Assembly (NCBI RefSeq): GCF_963674565.1
Contig: NZ_OY771430.1
Coordinates: 4,030,001 to 4,094,000, forward strand
Direction of reading: 5' to 3'
Origin: an uncultured Carboxylicivirga sp.
Lineage (GTDB): Bacteria > Bacteroidota > Bacteroidia > Bacteroidales > Marinilabiliaceae
DNA length: 64,000 bases
Positions 10,402 to 18,494 of this stretch are shown piece after piece. The notes beneath the pieces were generated by a model that worked only from the letters and a program-made list of their open reading frames with translations, had not been told where the DNA came from and ran no database searches. The position numbers and the translations under genes are program-made. Position 1 is the stretch's first letter; each line of letters starts with the position of its first letter.

Positions 10402-10919
10402 ACATCTACTCCTTCTTTGACATCTTCAAATTTTTCTTTTACAGTGTCGAAGTTCAGGTATGGGAAAACCATAGGAGCAATGGAAGCAACAGGTTTATAA
10501 AGATATGATTCGGCCTTCATCTCCTGGGATAGCAATTTTGAATCCTTATCGAATCCGTTAATTACTGCAATCAGTACGCTAAGAATAAAAGCATATTTAA
10601 GCAAACTGAAGATGGCTCCTAAAATACGGTTTACAGGACCTAGGGCAATAGCCGAAACCAGTTTATCAACCACTTTAGCGATCAAATGAACTCCAATCAC
10701 GATTAGAATAAAGGTGACAATAAAAGATATCAGACCCAAATGATTGGAATTAATATGTTGTGATAAATAATCAGCTGTAAAACTGCTAAACTCGATCGCG
10801 CCTAATAAGCCCAACACTAAAGCAGCCAACGATGCCAGTTCAATAATCAGCCCGTTCTTAAACCCTTTAAATAAGGCAAAAGCCAGAATTAGCCCAATAA
10901 CAATATCGAAATAGTTCAT
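10398..10919 (-). CDS. CvpA family membrane protein
   Basis: A roughly 173-residue inner-membrane protein of the CvpA (colicin V production) family. From the preferred start at 10919 it opens MNYFDIVIGLILAFALFKGF, which matches the family's first helix and following glycine. Three further hydrophobic segments follow, including the conserved GPVNRILGAIFSLLK region. An ATG 16 codons upstream (10967) would add a polar stretch not usual in the family, so I prefer the internal start. Family members are linked to colicin V export and envelope stress tolerance; the molecular activity is unknown. It overlaps the 3' end of the converging hybrid kinase gene by a few bases. Confidence 0.9.
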   Translation of the reverse strand: MNYFDIVIGLILAFALFKGFKNGLIIELASLAALVLGLLGAIEFSSFTADYLSQHINSNHLGLISFIVTFILIVIGVHLIAKVVDKLVSAIALGPVNRILGAIFSLLKYAFILSVLIAVINGFDKDSKLLSQEMKAESYLYKPVASIAPMVFPYLNFDTVKEKFEDVKEGVDV

Positions 10920-11061
10920 AGTTGTAATCTTCTGTTGTAAAGGTAGAAATTCTATCGACACATTCAATTTAACAAAACCGTCATATATTAATCACTTCGC
11001 TGTGTTTCAACAACTAGACTAAAACCAAAATGTGTACTTAGTGTTTGATATAAAAATCGCT

Positions 11062-11090
11062 TTGCAAAAATGCATTTTTGCGTATCTTTA
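11062..11090 (+). promoter_or_regulatory. Bacteroidota-type promoter upstream of the GH3-family gene
   Basis: TTG at 11062-11064 and TATCTTTA at 11083-11090 are separated by 18 bp. This matches the sigma-ABfr pattern TTG-N18/19-TAnnTTTG except at the last base. The predicted transcript would start near 11097, about 13 bases before the ATG at 11110. Confidence 0.55.
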
Positions 11091-11109
11091 ATGACTTTGA
11101 AACAGATTT

Positions 11110-12624
11110 ATGCCAATACTCAATTCCATCATATCCCTGGTTAATACGCGAAGACTTTCGCAAATAGATGATTTCAAGTCTAATCCGGGGCAAATACAAG
11201 ATGAACAACTTCATCGTCTGATAAAATCTGCCAAACACACCTTCATTGGTAAACTGCATGACTTTGAAAGCATAAAAAATTACGAAACATTTGCCGAGAG
11301 AATTCCTGTTTCAGATTATGAAGGATTAAAACCCTATGTTGAGAGAATGCAAAAAGGTGAAAAAAACCTTTTATGGCCTGGCGAAATAAAATGGTTTGCC
11401 AAATCGTCAGGAACCACCTCAACCAAAAGTAAATTTATTCCTGTTTCGAAAGAATCACTGGAAGATTGTCATTTCAGGGGAGGAAAAGATGTGTTGGCTT
11501 TGTACATTGAGAATAGACCTGAATCGGATATGTTCAGTGGTAAATGCCTGACATTAGGCGGTAGCCATCAGATAAATAATTTTAGCAACGATAGCTATTA
11601 TGGTGATTTATCAGCCATATTGATTGAGAACCTTCCCTTCTGGACACATTTTATGCGTACACCTGAGCAATCCATTGCTCTGATGGATGAATGGGAAGCC
11701 AAACTCGAAAAAATTACAGAGACAACACTGGTTGAAAATGTAACATCGCTGGCAGGTGTTCCCAGCTGGTTTCTTGTATTGATAAAGCATCTATTAAACA
11801 AAAGCGGTAAAACCAACCTTTTGGAGATATGGCCCAACCTGGAGCTGTTTATTCATGGCGGAATTAATTTCACTCCATACCGCAATCAATACAAAGAGTT
11901 AATCCCTTCAGACAAGATGAATTACCTCGAAACCTATAATGCATCGGAAGGATTTTTTGCCATTCAGGATGATTTAAAGACTCACTCCATGCTATTGATG
12001 CTGGACTATGGTATTTTCTACGAATTTGTACCCTTATCGGAGTTGGGAAAATCTCATCCTAAAGCACTTACCATCGAACAGGTGGAAATAGGAAAAGATT
12101 ATGCTTTAGTTATTTCAACCAACGGAGGAATCTGGCGTTATTTAATTGGTGATACCATTCGATTTGAATCTACTTTCCCCCATCGTATTGTTATTACAGG
12201 AAGAACCAAGCATTTTATCAATGCTTTTGGGGAAGAGTTAATGATTGAAAATGCCGAAAAAGCCCTGGATGAAGCCTGTAAAAATACAGGTGCAGTAATT
12301 AAAGAATACACCGCTGCTCCAGTTTTTATGGGTAAGGAATCAAAAGGTGCTCATCAATGGTTGATTGAATTTGAAAAGGCACCTGGAGACATTGAATCAT
12401 TTAAACAATTGCTGGACGAAACGTTGAAAAAAGTAAACAGCGATTACGAAGCCAAACGCTATAAGAACATGACCCTAGAAATGCCTCATGTTGAAATAGC
12501 ACGTGAGCATCTGTTTATGGATTGGCTCAAAAGCAAAAATAAATTAGGTGGACAGAATAAAGTGCCACGGCTTGCAAATAATCGCGAGTATATTGAAGAA
12601 TTATTGAAGTTAAATACCAAATAA
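11110..12624 (+). CDS. GH3 auxin-responsive promoter family protein (acyl-adenylating enzyme fold)
   Basis: This 504-residue protein belongs to the GH3 family, which in plants adenylates carboxylic acids such as jasmonate or auxin and conjugates them to amino acids. Recognisable ANL-type motifs are the phosphate-binding loop KSSGTTSTKSKFIPVS (about residues 98-113), the acyl/adenine region YNASEGFF (about 278-285) and the hinge-proximal WRYLIGDTIRF. Length and domain layout are normal for bacterial members, which are widespread in Bacteroidota and whose substrate is unknown. The deoxynucleoside kinase gene begins only 7 bp downstream, so the two are probably cotranscribed. A good promoter lies 20 bp upstream. 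Confidence 0.88.
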   Translation: MPILNSIISLVNTRRLSQIDDFKSNPGQIQDEQLHRLIKSAKHTFIGKLHDFESIKNYETFAERIPVSDYEGLKPYVERMQKGEKNLLWPGEIKWFAKSSGTTSTKSKFIPVSKESLEDCHFRGGKDVLALYIENRPESDMFSGKCLTLGGSHQINNFSNDSYYGDLSAILIENLPFWTHFMRTPEQSIALMDEWEAKLEKITETTLVENVTSLAGVPSWFLVLIKHLLNKSGKTNLLEIWPNLELFIHGGINFTPYRNQYKELIPSDKMNYLETYNASEGFFAIQDDLKTHSMLLMLDYGIFYEFVPLSELGKSHPKALTIEQVEIGKDYALVISTNGGIWRYLIGDTIRFESTFPHRIVITGRTKHFINAFGEELMIENAEKALDEACKNTGAVIKEYTAAPVFMGKESKGAHQWLIEFEKAPGDIESFKQLLDETLKKVNSDYEAKRYKNMTLEMPHVEIAREHLFMDWLKSKNKLGGQNKVPRLANNREYIEELLKLNTK

Positions 12625-12631
12625 CAAAAAT

Positions 12632-13246
12632 ATGCATATTGCTATTGCAGGAAATATTGGATCGGGCAAAACATCTTTAACCGAATTATTGGCTCATCAC
12701 TATGGCTGGGAACCTCATTACGAAGATGTGGATGAAAACCCGTATCTGGCCGATTTTTATGACGATATGCCACGTTGGTCGTTTAATCTGCAGGTCTACT
12801 TCTTAAAAAGCCGATTTTCTTCCGTACAGCAGTTTCGTGCAGCCGGTCAAACGGTTATCCAAGACAGAACCATTTACGAAGACGCTTATATTTTTGCTCC
12901 CAACCTTTATGATATGGGCCTGATGAGTCGAAGAGATTTTGATAATTACTTTTCTCTTTTTCAGTTGATGAGCAGCTTTGTTCAGGCTCCCGACCTGTTA
13001 ATATACCTGAGAGCCTCTATTCCTACTCTTGTTAACCAGATTCAGATGCGTGGCAGAAGCTATGAAAACAATATCCGCCTTGAATATCTAAAGAGACTTA
13101 ACGAACGTTATGAAGCATGGATTCAGGGTTACAACAGTGGTAAGCTTTTAATTATTGATGCTAACGAAATTGATTTTATAAAAAATAAATCAGACTTGAG
13201 TATGATTATTGATAAGGTGGATGCTCAAATTCATGGCTTGTTTTAA
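12632..13246 (+). CDS. Deoxynucleoside kinase
   Basis: A 204-residue dNK/dGK-type enzyme that phosphorylates deoxynucleosides for salvage, using ATP. The P-loop reads AGNIGSGKTSL (about residues 6-16). The segment VIQDRTIYEDAYIFA has the catalytic DR motif of the family, and the LID region is QMRGRSYENNIRLEYLKRLNERYE. The substrate base cannot be decided from these motifs. It is translated almost directly after the GH3-family gene (7 bp gap). A hairpin at 13283-13309 separates it from the DnaJ gene. Confidence 0.93.
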   Translation: MHIAIAGNIGSGKTSLTELLAHHYGWEPHYEDVDENPYLADFYDDMPRWSFNLQVYFLKSRFSSVQQFRAAGQTVIQDRTIYEDAYIFAPNLYDMGLMSRRDFDNYFSLFQLMSSFVQAPDLLIYLRASIPTLVNQIQMRGRSYENNIRLEYLKRLNERYEAWIQGYNSGKLLIIDANEIDFIKNKSDLSMIIDKVDAQIHGLF

Positions 13247-13282
13247 TAATTATATCAGACTCGACTTTTTCCAAACCAAAAC

Positions 13283-13309
13283 CTGAGGTCTTATAAGTTA
13301 AGACCTCAG
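13283..13309 (+). other. Inverted repeat between the nucleoside kinase and DnaJ-domain genes
   Basis: CTGAGGTCTTA at 13283 and TAAGACCTCAG ending at 13309 form a perfect 11-bp stem around a 5-base loop. There is no T-run on the plus strand, so it is not a standard intrinsic terminator. It ends 9 bases before the DnaJ-domain ATG (13319-13321), where it could affect translation or mRNA stability. Confidence 0.6.
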
Positions 13310-13318
13310 ACAATTTAA

Positions 13319-14341
13319 ATGAACGACTACTATCAAATACTTGGAGTACCCCGCAATGCTTCGATGGAACAAATTAAAAAGGCCTATCGAACCAAAGCCA
13401 AGCGTTACCATCCCGATATCAATAAATCCCCGGATGCTCATGAGAAATTTATTTTAATCAATGAGGCTTTTGAATATTTCGACCAACTGCATAATCACAA
13501 AAAATCAAAACAATATAAAGCAGCGCAGGCCACTGCCATGGAAGAATTCTGGCAGGCATGGCACGATTTAGAACGGCAAAAAGCCCGCGAAAGGGCACGT
13601 GAACATGCCCGCATGAAATATGAAGCTTATCTGAAATCTGATGTTTACCGAACCACCGAAGCCGTCAATTCAATAGTTGATTTTATTGGTGCTGCTTTTC
13701 TGATGCTGTTTATTTTTGGCATCCCTGTTTTTGCTTACCTCCAGGATGCCTTATGGATTGGATTGATTATCATTCTTCCCTCCTTTCCATTATGGATAAA
13801 ATTTCTGGTCAGCACCTTTAATAAAGAGTTTGTTTTATCGCTTATAGGTTGGCATGCCTCAACAATCCGATCAAAAATATTCAGGTTAATGATTTTTACT
13901 TTGATTAATGGCATTGTATTTTTTAACACCGTACTTAATACAGTTGTTACCTGGCAAACTCTATTGATTGTGTATACATCAACCTTTATTATTGCCTATC
14001 TGGCATCCATAAAGATACTTTCTAGATATTACAGATATCTGATCCGATTGGTGCTGGCCCCCGGACTTGTAGGGTTAATTTTCTTTGTTAATAGCCTGCA
14101 AACAAAATCTCTTCACACTGAATCATATTGGTATACATTTGCACATAATATCAATAGTAAGATATTTTTTACCATCAAATTAGATGATCACCGATACGAT
14201 AACTACACAGGGATACGATTGTATTTTGATGCTGACCGTTTTATTAGAAACAGCTGCGTTACCTATACTTTTTCTAAAGGTTTACTGGGTCTGGACAGAG
14301 TAATAGAAATTGAAACTTCTAATCGGATGCCTGAGATATAA
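13319..14341 (+). CDS. DnaJ-domain integral membrane protein
   Basis: A 340-residue protein with an N-terminal J-domain (about residues 2-65) including the essential HPD motif in KRYHPDINKS. A charged helical linker follows, then several hydrophobic segments (about 115-165, 190-220 and 240-260) consistent with membrane insertion. There is no G/F-rich region, zinc finger or DnaJ C-terminal substrate domain. It is therefore not the general chaperone DnaJ but a J-protein that would recruit DnaK to the membrane. The roughly 80 C-terminal residues look extracytoplasmic and are not recognised. A stable hairpin lies just before its start codon. Confidence 0.85.
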   Translation: MNDYYQILGVPRNASMEQIKKAYRTKAKRYHPDINKSPDAHEKFILINEAFEYFDQLHNHKKSKQYKAAQATAMEEFWQAWHDLERQKARERAREHARMKYEAYLKSDVYRTTEAVNSIVDFIGAAFLMLFIFGIPVFAYLQDALWIGLIIILPSFPLWIKFLVSTFNKEFVLSLIGWHASTIRSKIFRLMIFTLINGIVFFNTVLNTVVTWQTLLIVYTSTFIIAYLASIKILSRYYRYLIRLVLAPGLVGLIFFVNSLQTKSLHTESYWYTFAHNINSKIFFTIKLDDHRYDNYTGIRLYFDADRFIRNSCVTYTFSKGLLGLDRVIEIETSNRMPEI

Positions 14342-14573
14342 ATAGCTATAGTCAAAAATTTGAATCATATTGGTATATTCAATGAAACATATATCAACTT
14401 ACAACAGTTAGTCTCAAATCAGAAATTCATTTATAATTCGCACTTTATATACTCTCTTTTTTTAGACGCATATTGTAGTCCCAAAAGCTATCTTTAACAT
14501 TATACAGAAATACTTTCCTATGGCTTTTCAGGTCTAATTAGTCGTTCTATACGAACAACGATTTACTCCAAGT

Positions 14574-14602
14574 CTCAGTTAAGGAAACTGCTATTCTATC
14601 CC
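14574..14602 (-). pseudogene. tRNA-Arg(CCU) relic 2 (anticodon and D-arm fragment)
   Basis: On the minus strand this segment repeats the anticodon arm and part of the D-arm of the intact tRNA-Arg at 15729-15803; the stretch AGGAAACTGCTATTCTATCC is identical on the plus strand. The acceptor and T-arm are not clearly present. Like relic 1 it has the same orientation as the intact gene. The surrounding stretch 14342-14752 otherwise contains nothing I can identify. Confidence 0.6.
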
Positions 14603-14752
14603 CCCGATAATTACTGGGATCCTACAAGAGATTCGTTGGCAATAGAATATATATCTTACAATAACATTCAAAAGACATTTTATCAAATTCAATTAGTTGT
14701 ATATTTATGATAAAGTAATAATATATTACAACACTGCCATAGCTTGACCATT

Positions 14753-15454
14753 ATGTATTTAAACCAAATCTCTGTAAAATTTATTCGAATCAGAATAAAA
14801 ACTTTTGTTCTAATTATTATACTGTCTTTGTCCAGTTGTTCTCCCAAAACGAGCAAAATCCTGGGGTTAGCATACGAACAAAGTATTGAGTTGTTTGGCA
14901 AAGAAAGTTTAGACCATTATCCACAAAGAACTCCAAACACCAGTTTTAGGTTTAACTTTGACCAACAAAGAACTGATAGATTCAGAAGATATCGTGATGG
15001 GTTTGCTCCCAGTGAAGCGGTCTTTATTTGTCAGTATGAAGAAAGAAAGTACAAATCGATTAAAAAACAATATTCATCATATCAACTACGTGAATCATCA
15101 GATACATGTTTAATCTATATTTTTCCTTTTGCTGATGAATTTGAGGAAGAATATGATTTCTTTTCTACAATTACAAATCCATTTATATATCATTACTCAA
15201 AATCGCAAAAGTATAAATCATACGGAATACCTGTTCCGCTCATTGATTTAAAGAACACCTCATATGACATTCAAGATGAAGAGATTAATAACCTTACCCA
15301 TGTCATAATCAAGTCAGAGCCCGGAAATACCGACTTTAAAATACATCATTATGAAGCAGAATGGTTACCTGACGGATGGAAACATGGTTATTCAAAAGGA
15401 ATCAGTTTTTATGATGAAAAGAGGATAATTGTATATTGGTTTATTGCATGGTAA
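14753..15454 (+). CDS. Predicted lipoprotein of unknown function
   Basis: I do not recognise the family. From the ATG at 14753 the product of about 233 residues has a basic N-terminus, a hydrophobic core (FVLIIILSLSS) and a lipobox cysteine (LSSC). It is therefore probably exported and lipid-anchored. An in-frame TTG three codons upstream is less likely as a start. The mature part is charged and aromatic-rich with no motif I can name. It stands alone between two decayed copies of the tRNA-Arg gene (14574-14602 and 15578-15631), which suggests it was brought in by an element that used this tRNA as its attachment site. Confidence 0.7.
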   Translation: MYLNQISVKFIRIRIKTFVLIIILSLSSCSPKTSKILGLAYEQSIELFGKESLDHYPQRTPNTSFRFNFDQQRTDRFRRYRDGFAPSEAVFICQYEERKYKSIKKQYSSYQLRESSDTCLIYIFPFADEFEEEYDFFSTITNPFIYHYSKSQKYKSYGIPVPLIDLKNTSYDIQDEEINNLTHVIIKSEPGNTDFKIHHYEAEWLPDGWKHGYSKGISFYDEKRIIVYWFIAW

Positions 15455-15577
15455 AATTCTAAGCACTTCAACCTTGACAAAATATAAAACTACGACTTCA
15501 AACCTTATTCAAACCAGAAAAGAGAAACAGTCCTTCACATAAGACTGTCTTATAATTGATTAAAAATATTAATCATA

Positions 15578-15631
15578 ATCCCTATAGGAATCGAACCCAT
15601 ATCTACAGTTCAAGAAACTGCACTTCTTTAC
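15578..15631 (-). pseudogene. tRNA-Arg relic 1 (3' half of the gene)
   Basis: This stretch matches the 3' two-thirds of the intact tRNA-Arg(CCU) gene 100 bp away in the same orientation. The T-arm and variable region (GAATCGAACCCATATCTACA on the plus strand) are identical, with scattered substitutions elsewhere. Similarity fades in the D-arm, and the 5' acceptor strand is missing, so it cannot make a tRNA. Its anticodon position would read CTT. It is best explained as an att-type duplication left by integration at the tRNA 3' end, or as a decayed tandem tRNA gene. Confidence 0.7.
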
Positions 15632-15694
15632 CCCTGATAGATATATGAGGAATAAAGAATCTATATTTCACCTAATTTGCCAACACAAAAACAC

Positions 15695-15728
15695 AAAAGC
15701 CTGCTAATCTATTGATTGCAGGCTTTTT
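15695..15728 (-). terminator. Intrinsic terminator of tRNA-Arg
   Basis: AAAAGCCTGC and GCAGGCTTTT form a 10-bp stem with a 13-base loop directly next to the CCA end of the tRNA. A T-rich run follows on the minus strand. Confidence 0.75.
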
Positions 15729-15803
15729 TGGTAGTCCCTACGGGAATCGAACCCATATCTACAGTTTAGGAAACTGCTATTCTATCCGTTGAACTAAGGG
15801 ACC
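15729..15803 (-). tRNA. tRNA-Arg (anticodon CCU)
   Basis: Reading the minus strand, the acceptor arm pairs GGTCCCT with AGGGACT, the D-stem pairs GTTC with GAAT, the anticodon stem pairs GCAGT with ACTGT around loop TTCCTAA (anticodon CCT), and the T-stem pairs ATGGG with CCCGT around TTCGATT. The discriminator A is followed by an encoded CCA. The whole gene is intact, unlike the two partial copies at lower coordinates. The rest of 15455-15981 holds relic 1, the terminator and no gene. Confidence 0.95.
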
Positions 15804-15981
15804 ATTATTTCGGCTGCAAAAATAAGCAAATTAGCAGAATTTTAAAATTTAATTTCTAAGCACTGGAATTACATAAAGATGGATGATAATACCTTATTAA
15901 AACTCTCGACACAAGGATTAAAAAATTGTAACTTTAATTAAGTGTTAGTTCAGATTTCTTAATCATTTTAAACCCAATGTC

Positions 15982-16686
15982 ATGAAATATTTACTTTTAA
16001 TATTTTGGTTGGGAGTCATGACGATGGGAATTCACGCCCAAAACACAGAAAGGAGTAAAAAACAAGACGAAAGAGTTCCTGCTAAATTACAAACCGATCA
16101 AATTCAGAAGATTTCGGAGATAACGATTTTACCGCAAAGCTCAATCAGTTATTTCCTGATGAATACCATTGAGTATCCCGAAAATTCAGTTGCCAAAATG
16201 GAAGAAGGACAGGTGGTTGTTAAATTTATTATTGAACCAGATGGTGCCATCAGGGATATAAAAGTTATCAATTCTGTTTCGGAGGCTATTGATGAGCAAG
16301 TGATAAACGGCGTGCAAAAAACAAGTGGCAAATGGCTACCTGCATACGAAAACGGCAAACCGGTTGAATCGGAACACAAGCTGTATATCACCTTTGATAT
16401 CATGAACAACTTACCTTTAAATGAGCAATCTATTGATCATTTTACCAAAGGGATGAAACTGATATACCAGGCCGAACTTTATGAAAAAGAAAACCCAATT
16501 AACAACAATAAAAAAGTCAAAAAACTAAACAGGCAGTACAAAAAAGCATTATATCATTTTGATGAAGCAGCAAAATACCAGGCAGAGGAAGGATCCATTT
16601 TTTACTGGCAATCGTATGCTTATCAGAAATTGGGAGATATGCAAAGAATGGAAGAAAAACTCAAAGAATATCAGGCCACATTATAA
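15982..16686 (+). CDS. Secreted TonB C-terminal-domain protein, paralogue 1
   Basis: A 234-residue protein with a signal peptide (MKYLLLIFWLGVMTMGIHAQ) and a TonB_C-like domain at about residues 55-140. The domain is recognised by IEYPENSVAKMEEGQVVVKF, IEPDGAIRDIKVINSVSE and KTSGKWLPAYENGKPV. It lacks the N-terminal membrane anchor and proline-rich spacer of true TonB, so it probably does not energise receptors. The lysine-rich C-terminal part resembles a short helical TPR-like repeat. A near neighbour (16898-17659) is a clear paralogue, indicating tandem duplication. Function is unknown. Confidence 0.85.
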   Translation: MKYLLLIFWLGVMTMGIHAQNTERSKKQDERVPAKLQTDQIQKISEITILPQSSISYFLMNTIEYPENSVAKMEEGQVVVKFIIEPDGAIRDIKVINSVSEAIDEQVINGVQKTSGKWLPAYENGKPVESEHKLYITFDIMNNLPLNEQSIDHFTKGMKLIYQAELYEKENPINNNKKVKKLNRQYKKALYHFDEAAKYQAEEGSIFYWQSYAYQKLGDMQRMEEKLKEYQATL

Positions 16687-16897
16687 ATTAGCAAATACAT
16701 GAATTACAATTAAACTGAAGCAATTTGAACCGACAATCAAGATACATAACCCATTGCTGAACTAACACTTCACTCCTCTTACAACACTTTACCTTTTCAT
16801 TATACTCATTATTGAGTATCGACAACAGGAAGCTATTATCGTAGTTTTGATTAATGCGTTAGCTCAAAAAAATGTTGTAAACTTTAAACTATGTGTC

Positions 16898-17659
16898 ATG
16901 AAAAAAGTGTTGAGTGTTGTGGCGTTCGGAATCATGGCTCTGGGATTAACTGCTCAAAATAATACTAAGAGCATCAATGAAGGAGACATTCCTGCCAGAT
17001 TAAAAACAAATGAAATTCAAAGATTGGAAGAAGTAACTGTTCTCCCTCAAAGTCCGTTATGCTGCTTTATGCAAAAAGAGATTGAGTATCCAGAACAATG
17101 CGCAATAATAGGCGAAGAAGGACAGGTAGTTGTTCAATTTATTATTGAAACAAACGGTGAAATAAGAGACCTTAAAGTAATCAATCCTGTTTCTAAATTA
17201 CTTGATGATCAGGTTGTTTACTGTCTGAAAAAAACAAGTGGTTTATGGGCTCCGGCCATTGAACATGGTCAGGCAATTGAATCGGTTCATAAACTGTATG
17301 TTACCTTTGATATTGAAGGTAACAAAAGTCTCGGTGAACTATCTGCTGAACATTACAAAAATGGCATCCAATACATTGTTAAAGGAGACGAAATCAGAAG
17401 CGATTACTTCCTATCTCAGGACAAAAAATTAAAAAAGGCAGACCGTCAGTATCGATATGCATTAAATCATTTTAATGTAGCTAAAAAACTTCAGGCCGAA
17501 GAAGCTGCTATTATCTTTTGGCAATCTAAAGTTTATGAGCGATTAGGCGATTTATCGATGATGAAAGATAAATTGGATGAATACCACTCTGTATTAATGC
17601 CAGATGAATTTGAAAACAAGGATTATGTCTGTATAAGTTATCCGTTAAATAAAAAATAA
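16898..17659 (+). CDS. Secreted TonB C-terminal-domain protein, paralogue 2
   Basis: About 253 residues from the ATG at 16898, chosen because a standard signal peptide (MKKVLSVVAFGIMALGLTAQ) begins there. The longer in-frame reading from 16847 would bury it. The TonB_C-like domain (IEYPEQC, GEEGQVVVQFIIE, GEIRDLKVINPVSK) and the C-terminal helical region align throughout with the upstream paralogue. Two extra cysteines (LCCFM) occur before the domain. The two genes are separated by about 210 bp without an obvious terminator. Not a canonical TonB. Confidence 0.85.
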   Translation: MKKVLSVVAFGIMALGLTAQNNTKSINEGDIPARLKTNEIQRLEEVTVLPQSPLCCFMQKEIEYPEQCAIIGEEGQVVVQFIIETNGEIRDLKVINPVSKLLDDQVVYCLKKTSGLWAPAIEHGQAIESVHKLYVTFDIEGNKSLGELSAEHYKNGIQYIVKGDEIRSDYFLSQDKKLKKADRQYRYALNHFNVAKKLQAEEAAIIFWQSKVYERLGDLSMMKDKLDEYHSVLMPDEFENKDYVCISYPLNKK

Positions 17660-17672
17660 CAGGGGAAATGAA

Positions 17673-17704
17673 TTGACATTTCGTAATACCCATCAATAAC
17701 TTTG
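17673..17704 (+). promoter_or_regulatory. Possible promoter of the PAS-LuxR regulator
   Basis: TTG at 17673-17675 and TAACTTTG at 17697-17704 match the Bacteroidota -33 and -7 elements, but the 21-bp spacer is longer than ideal. The ATG at 17727 lies 23 bases downstream. Confidence 0.35.
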
Positions 17705-17726
17705 CAGCCAAATAATACCAATTAGT

Positions 17727-18491
17727 ATGGAACCCCTTTCTTTTACAGACCTGGTTACGGTTATTGGTTTACTAAATACACAAACGAGTGCAAAGGACAA
17801 AAAGAAAGAAAAGATTAAAAATGAACAACTTAATTTTGAGCTAACTCTTTTAAGTAACCAATTTTACCACATTGTCAGTTTTCCGCAATTCAAAATTAAT
17901 TACATCTCCAAAAATATTGCTAACATACTGGGATTAGACCCCGGAAACACAACTTTGAAACATCTTTACAGCCTTATTCATCCTGAAGACTTACCCTTAA
18001 TTTTACTGGCCTCAAAAAAACTGATTGAATTTCTGATTGTAAATATGCCCAGGTTAGAACCCTATCAAATGATTGTGACGTTCGATTACAGGATTAAAAA
18101 TAAGGATGGTAATTACATTCGGGTTTTAAATCAGAACAGCATGATAAACAAGGCTTCAGACAACTCAAATTGTCAGACTATTTCACTTTATTCTGATATA
18201 ACGCACTATAAAACCAGCAACAAAATTGATTTTGATTTAATCAACTATGGTGATCCTGTTGACTTTATCTTCCCCGATGAAGAAATAAATAATATCGCTC
18301 TTTTATTTACACCCCGCGAAAGAGAAGTACTCACCTTACTGGCTTCCGGTAAAAACAGTGCCGAAATTGGTGATTTGTTATTTATCAGTAAACACACCGT
18401 TGATACTCATCGCAGACATATGCTGACAAAATCACACTTATGCAATACCGCAGAACTGGTGGCCTTTGCTTTAAACAATAACCTGTTTTAG
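17727..18491 (+). CDS. PAS-domain LuxR-type transcriptional regulator
   Basis: A 254-residue cytosolic regulator. The middle (about residues 50-165) is a PAS-like sensor fold (FKINYISKNIANILGLDP and IHPEDLPLIL). The last 65 residues form a LuxR/GerE helix-turn-helix: FTPREREVLTLLASGKNSAE followed by ISKHTVDTHRRHML. There is no receiver domain, so activity is probably set by a PAS ligand or partner. It is convergent with the aminotransferase-fold gene, with a gap of only 3 bp. No target operon is evident. Confidence 0.9.
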   Translation: MEPLSFTDLVTVIGLLNTQTSAKDKKKEKIKNEQLNFELTLLSNQFYHIVSFPQFKINYISKNIANILGLDPGNTTLKHLYSLIHPEDLPLILLASKKLIEFLIVNMPRLEPYQMIVTFDYRIKNKDGNYIRVLNQNSMINKASDNSNCQTISLYSDITHYKTSNKIDFDLINYGDPVDFIFPDEEINNIALLFTPREREVLTLLASGKNSAEIGDLLFISKHTVDTHRRHMLTKSHLCNTAELVAFALNNNLF

Positions 18492-18494
18492 CCT

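Noticed and set aside
15578..15631. A second functional tRNA (apparent anticodon CTT)
   Set aside because: The 5' acceptor strand and most of the D-arm are missing, so no cloverleaf can form.
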